Shown: in pieces, positions 60,538-64,000 of the stretch
Position numbering within the stretch: the first letter of the stretch is position 1
Layout of the letters: each line of letters begins with the position of its first letter
Source: Marivivens donghaensis
Lineage (GTDB): Bacteria; Pseudomonadota; Alphaproteobacteria; Rhodobacterales; Rhodobacteraceae
DNA: 64,000 bases
Direction of reading: 5' to 3'
Assembly (NCBI RefSeq): GCF_011806565.1
Contig: NZ_JAATOP010000011.1
Span: 1 to 64,000, forward strand
Made by a program: the position numbers and the translations under genes
Notes under the pieces: generated by a model
Seen by the model: only the letters and a program-made list of their open reading frames with translations
Told to the model about the DNA's origin: nothing
Databases searched by the model: none

Positions 60538-63500
60538 ATGGCCAAAGGTTCCGATATCTGGGGGCGGGGTGCTGGCGGTATCCTGTCTTATTTCACGCGC
60601 CACCGGACTGCAGCCAACCTGTTGATGGTGCTCATGGTCGTGGCTGGCGCGTTCTCCTACCCGAACCTGCGGGCACAATTCTTTCCTGACGTTGTAACCG
60701 AATCCATTCGCGTGTCGGTCCAGTGGGACGGGGCAGGGGCCGAAGACGTCGACCGCGCTATTGTGCAGGTGCTTGATCCGGTCCTGCTCGCCGTCGACGG
60801 GGTGAGCGGCACCAGTTCCCGTTCTTCCGAAGGGTCTGCCCGCATCACGATGGAGTTCGAGCCGGGTTACGATCTGGACCAAGCCGAGAAAGACGTCGAA
60901 GCAGCACTGGCCTCGGTGTCCAACCTGCCGGACGAGGCCGAAGACCCGACGATTTACCAGTCTGCATGGCGTGACAGCGTGACGGACGTGGTCATCACCG
61001 GTCCTGTGGGTGTCGACCAACTGTCCCGCCTCGCGGACGAAATGGTCACGCGGCTCTTCGCCGCTGGCGTGACCCGCACCACTATCCAGGGTGTCGCTGC
61101 GCCCGAAACGGTGATCGAGGTTACCTCGTTATCGCTCATGCAGCACGACGTGACGCTGAGCGAGATTTCCAGCGCCATCGCGGCAGAAGTCAACGCCTCG
61201 CCAGTGGGTGATGTCGCCGGTGCAAGCCGTGTGCGGACAGGCGTTGAAAAACGCAGTGCCGAGGCAATTTCGGGCATCGTCCTGCGCTCCGAAGACGACA
61301 ACAGCGAGCTGACCATCGGGGATGTGGCGACGATTACAGTTCAAGGCCCCGACCGTGACCGCGCTTTCTATGTCGGTGAGAATCCCGCTATCGAGATCGG
61401 CGTGGTCCGCACCGCACAAGGCGATGCCATCGGTCTGCAACACTCGGTCGAAGACGTGGCGGAGGCCATGCGCCCGACCCTTCCCGCAGGCGTCAGCATT
61501 GATCTGGTGAACACACGGGCGGAGCAGATCACGTCCCGCCTCGATATTCTGTTGGTGAACGGTGCCGAGGGTCTCGCGCTCGTAATCCTGCTGCTGTTCC
61601 TGTTCCTGAATGCCCGCACCGCGATCTGGGTTGCGATGGGTATTCCGGTGTCGATGCTGGCGGCGATTGCGCTGATGTATGTGGGCGGGCTGACGATCAA
61701 TATGATCTCGCTTTTCGCGCTGATTATTACACTCGGCATCATTGTGGATGACGCGATTGTCGTGGGCGAACATGCCGATTTCCGTGCGCGCCACTTGGGC
61801 GAGCTGCCAGTCGTGGCCGCCGAGAACGCTGCGCGCCGCATGTTCAGCCCTGTGTTCTCCGCGACGATCACAACCAACATCGCGTTCTTCGGCCTGATGA
61901 TCATCAGCGGCCGGTTCGGAGACCTGATTTCCGACATTCCGTTCACCGTGGTCGCCGTGCTTACCGCGAGTCTGTTCGAATGTTTTATCGTCCTGCCCCA
62001 CCACCTGTCGCACAGCGTCGGTGGGCGCGAGCGGTGGTATGATCTGCCGTCGAAGTGGGTGAACGCGGGCTTTGGCTGGTTCCGCGAGAACGTGTTCCGC
62101 CGCATTATCACTGCCGTCATTACGGCCCGCTACGCTGTTATTGCGGGTGCGATTTTCCTGCTCGCCACGCAGATTGCGGTGTTCGTGCGCGGCGACGTGC
62201 AGTGGCGGTTCTTCTCCTCACCCGAGCAGGGTCAGGTCAGCGGCAATATCGCCATGCTCGCCGGTGCGACGCGTGAAGATACGCTTGATATGATTGCGGA
62301 GCTACAACGCGCGACCGATGCCGTCGCGGAGACCTACGAGGTCGAAACAGGCGTAGACCCGATCAAATACGTCATCGCGCAGGTTGGCGGGAACTCCGGT
62401 CGCGGTCTGACGGGGGCCGAGGACAAGGAAACCTGGCAGCTCGGCGCGATCACTATCGAACTGATCGGTCAGGACGAACGCCCCATGACGTCGAGCGAAT
62501 TCGTCGCGGCGTTGCAGGCCGAGGTGCAGACCAGCCCGATGACCGAAACGCTCAGCTTCCGTTCGTGGGGCGCAGGGCCGGGGGGTAACTCGCTTGAGGT
62601 CGAACTGGGCGGCGCGGATGCCGACACGCTGAAGGCCGCTGCCGAAGCGCTGAAGACCGAACTTGGCCAGATCCCCGAAGTCTCGGGTCTTGAAGATTCG
62701 CTGTCCTACGACAAGGAGGAGCTGGTCCTGACGCTCACCCCGCAGGGGCAGGCGCTGGGCTTTACCATCGACCAGCTAGGTGCCGAACTGCGCCGCCGTC
62801 TGTCAGGCATCACTGCCGCGACCTATCCTGACGGGACACGCAGCGCACAGATTACGGTGCAACTGCCCGAGGACGAACTGACGGCAGACTTCCTTGACCG
62901 GATGATGATGCGTGCCTCGTCGGGTGACTACGTGCCGCTCGCGGATATCGTCACGGTCAGCCGCGAAACGGGTTTCAGCACCGTGCAGCGCGAGGACGGG
63001 ATCATGCTGATCTCTGTCACCGGCGATCTGGATGACGAAAATCCGGACCGCGCGGTCGAGGTCAAACTGTCGATGAACGAGGACATCCTGCCCAAGCTGG
63101 AGACGAACTACGGCGTCACCGCGACGCTCGGCGGTCTGAGCGAGCAGGAAAACCGCTTCCTCAATGATGCGCGGCTCGGCCTGATCTTCGTCCTCTCGGG
63201 CATCTACCTGACCCTGTCGTGGATTTTCGCAAGCTGGACCCGTCCGCTCGTCGTGATGTCGGTTATCCCGTTTGCGCTTGTCGGCACGATCTGGGGACAT
63301 AACCACTGGTCCGAGCCGATGAGTATGTTCACGGTCGTCGGCCTGCTCGGGATGGTGGGGATCGTGATTAACGACTCCATCGTTCTGGTGACGACGGTCG
63401 ATGAATACGCCGAAGAAAGGGGCCTGTTCCCTGCCATCATCGACGGCGTGTCGGATCGTTTGCGTGCCGTGTTATTGACGACGGCGACGACTGTGCTTGG

Positions 63501-63891
63501 GCTCGCGCCGTTGCTCTATGAGCGGTCGAGCGATGCGCAGTTTCTCAAGCCCACGGTGATCACACTTGTCTACGGTCTGAGCTTCGGTCTGGTGATTGTG
63601 CTGCTTGTCGTGCCGTCGCTGATGGCGATCCAAGCGGATATCTCGCGGCAGATATCATCCTTCCGCCATGCGCTCCGCGCGCCGCGACGGATTTGGGTGC
63701 CGACGGTGCTTGGCGTCCTGCTGATGCTTGGTGCGCTTGGTGCGGTCGTCGTTCCGGCGATGCTGGGTGCACCACTTGCTGGGCTGCCGGCAAGTGTGGC
63801 AGCGTCCTTCGGACTGTTCGCTGCGATTTTGGGTGCCGGCCTGCTGGCGATCTACGCCATCTCGGCCATTGCGTTGGGGAGGAGGGCTTAA
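60538..63891 (+). CDS. RND efflux pump, inner-membrane transporter (AcrB/HAE type)
   Basis: 1117 residues, longer than the usual 1030-1050. Twelve helices of the RND fold: the first in TANLLMVLMVVAGAFSYPNLRAQFFPDVV, TM4 with the proton-relay ITLGIIVDDAIVVGEH (Asp-Asp), and TM10-11 with GLLGMVGIVINDSIVLVTTVDEY. The porter domain has DRAIVQVLDPVLLAVDGVSGTSS. The C-terminal about 70 residues (RRIWVPTVLGVLLMLGALGAVVVPAML and VAASFGLFAAILGAGLLAIYAISAIAL) add two further hydrophobic segments beyond the normal end, an unusual extension. Probably exports hydrophobic or lipid-like compounds; substrate unknown. Confidence 0.92.
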   Translation: MAKGSDIWGRGAGGILSYFTRHRTAANLLMVLMVVAGAFSYPNLRAQFFPDVVTESIRVSVQWDGAGAEDVDRAIVQVLDPVLLAVDGVSGTSSRSSEGSARITMEFEPGYDLDQAEKDVEAALASVSNLPDEAEDPTIYQSAWRDSVTDVVITGPVGVDQLSRLADEMVTRLFAAGVTRTTIQGVAAPETVIEVTSLSLMQHDVTLSEISSAIAAEVNASPVGDVAGASRVRTGVEKRSAEAISGIVLRSEDDNSELTIGDVATITVQGPDRDRAFYVGENPAIEIGVVRTAQGDAIGLQHSVEDVAEAMRPTLPAGVSIDLVNTRAEQITSRLDILLVNGAEGLALVILLLFLFLNARTAIWVAMGIPVSMLAAIALMYVGGLTINMISLFALIITLGIIVDDAIVVGEHADFRARHLGELPVVAAENAARRMFSPVFSATITTNIAFFGLMIISGRFGDLISDIPFTVVAVLTASLFECFIVLPHHLSHSVGGRERWYDLPSKWVNAGFGWFRENVFRRIITAVITARYAVIAGAIFLLATQIAVFVRGDVQWRFFSSPEQGQVSGNIAMLAGATREDTLDMIAELQRATDAVAETYEVETGVDPIKYVIAQVGGNSGRGLTGAEDKETWQLGAITIELIGQDERPMTSSEFVAALQAEVQTSPMTETLSFRSWGAGPGGNSLEVELGGADADTLKAAAEALKTELGQIPEVSGLEDSLSYDKEELVLTLTPQGQALGFTIDQLGAELRRRLSGITAATYPDGTRSAQITVQLPEDELTADFLDRMMMRASSGDYVPLADIVTVSRETGFSTVQREDGIMLISVTGDLDDENPDRAVEVKLSMNEDILPKLETNYGVTATLGGLSEQENRFLNDARLGLIFVLSGIYLTLSWIFASWTRPLVVMSVIPFALVGTIWGHNHWSEPMSMFTVVGLLGMVGIVINDSIVLVTTVDEYAEERGLFPAIIDGVSDRLRAVLLTTATTVLGLAPLLYERSSDAQFLKPTVITLVYGLSFGLVIVLLVVPSLMAIQADISRQISSFRHALRAPRRIWVPTVLGVLLMLGALGAVVVPAMLGAPLAGLPASVAASFGLFAAILGAGLLAIYAISAIALGRRA

Positions 63892-64000
63892 CCGCCCACT
63901 CCCGCGCAGCCTTTGATGTCTACGGCACGTTCGCTGCCCAGAACGGTGAACCGCAGCCGCGAACGGTCGAGCGCAATCGGCTGTCCGCGCGGCGCAACGA
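63888..64000 (-). CDS. Unidentified gene, C-terminal part (cut by the window edge)
   Basis: The minus strand is open to the right edge and ends at a TAA (63888-63890) that overlaps the convergent RND pump stop by 3 bp. The last 37 codons include RGQPIALDRSRLRFTVLGS and end RAVDIKGCAGVGG. No family can be named from so short a tail. Coding is suggested by the codon pattern and the tight convergent stop arrangement typical of this genome. Confidence 0.5.
   Translation of the reverse strand, partial: VAPRGQPIALDRSRLRFTVLGSERAVDIKGCAGVGG

Noticed and set aside
1-64000. CRISPR, prophage, transposase or tRNA-linked island
   Set aside because: No repeat-spacer pattern, integrase, transposase or tRNA fold was seen on either strand, so no such element can be supported.

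Overview
The window looks like chromosomal DNA of a marine-type alphaproteobacterium of the Rhodobacteraceae (Roseobacter group). The evidence is the gene content: a 44-residue aa3-type cytochrome oxidase subunit IV, ETF-ubiquinone oxidoreductase, malate synthase G beside an IclR regulator, phaAB, alphaproteobacterial-type PyrB/PyrC', a family-4-like uracil-DNA glycosylase and many small Rhodobacteraceae-type conserved proteins. GC looks moderately high by eye (not computed). I see no rRNA, tRNA, CRISPR array, insertion sequence or prophage. Genus and species cannot be read from this.

Left part (1-14.4 kb) is accessory. A broken N-terminal remnant of a gamma-butyrobetaine hydroxylase-like gene lies at the left edge. 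Next is a complete minus-strand catabolic operon (9541 down to a terminator at 583-612): periplasmic sugar-binding protein, two permeases, MalK/UgpC-type ATPase, Gfo/Idh/MocA dehydrogenase, ThuA-like protein and two sulfatases without signal peptides. A divergent AraC regulator faces it, with a candidate direct-repeat operator between. I read this as an uptake-desulfation-oxidation pathway for a sulfated glycoside. A glycine betaine/proline-type ABC transporter (proXWV) and a MarR/HpaR-like regulator follow.

Middle part (14.9-32 kb): IclR regulator divergent from malate synthase G with a perfect palindrome between them; glutaryl-CoA dehydrogenase behind a hairpin that would mask its ribosome-binding site; trpA; an ABC-2 exporter; an S49 peptidase, a 53-residue Cys-rich membrane protein and a Na+/Ca2+-type exchanger; a FolM-like reductase; uvrC-pgsA-moaD-moaE; an EAL protein; phaA and phaB, each followed by a strong terminator; and an EamA transporter.

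Right part (32-64 kb) is mostly core: a DUF2007/tRNA methyltransferase pair, polyprenyl diphosphate synthase, ispE, a TPR lipid-envelope-type protein, ETF-QO, greA, azlCD, a putative permuted-papain lipoprotein, cytochrome oxidase subunit IV, a metallo-beta-lactamase/acyl-CoA dehydrogenase pair, a Sua5-type protein, an OmpA-family protein, ubiA, rsmE-GNAT-membrane protein-gshA, a pyrB-x-y-pyrC'-plsY operon whose PyrC' lacks the metal ligands of dihydroorotase, an unusual UDG, moaB, and an RND efflux adaptor/pump pair. The right edge cuts an unidentified minus-strand gene.

Genes are tightly packed with many ATGA or TGATG stop/start overlaps. Small palindromes, attenuator-like hairpins and terminators are listed where their arms can be read exactly. 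All assignments come from reading motifs; no database search was run.
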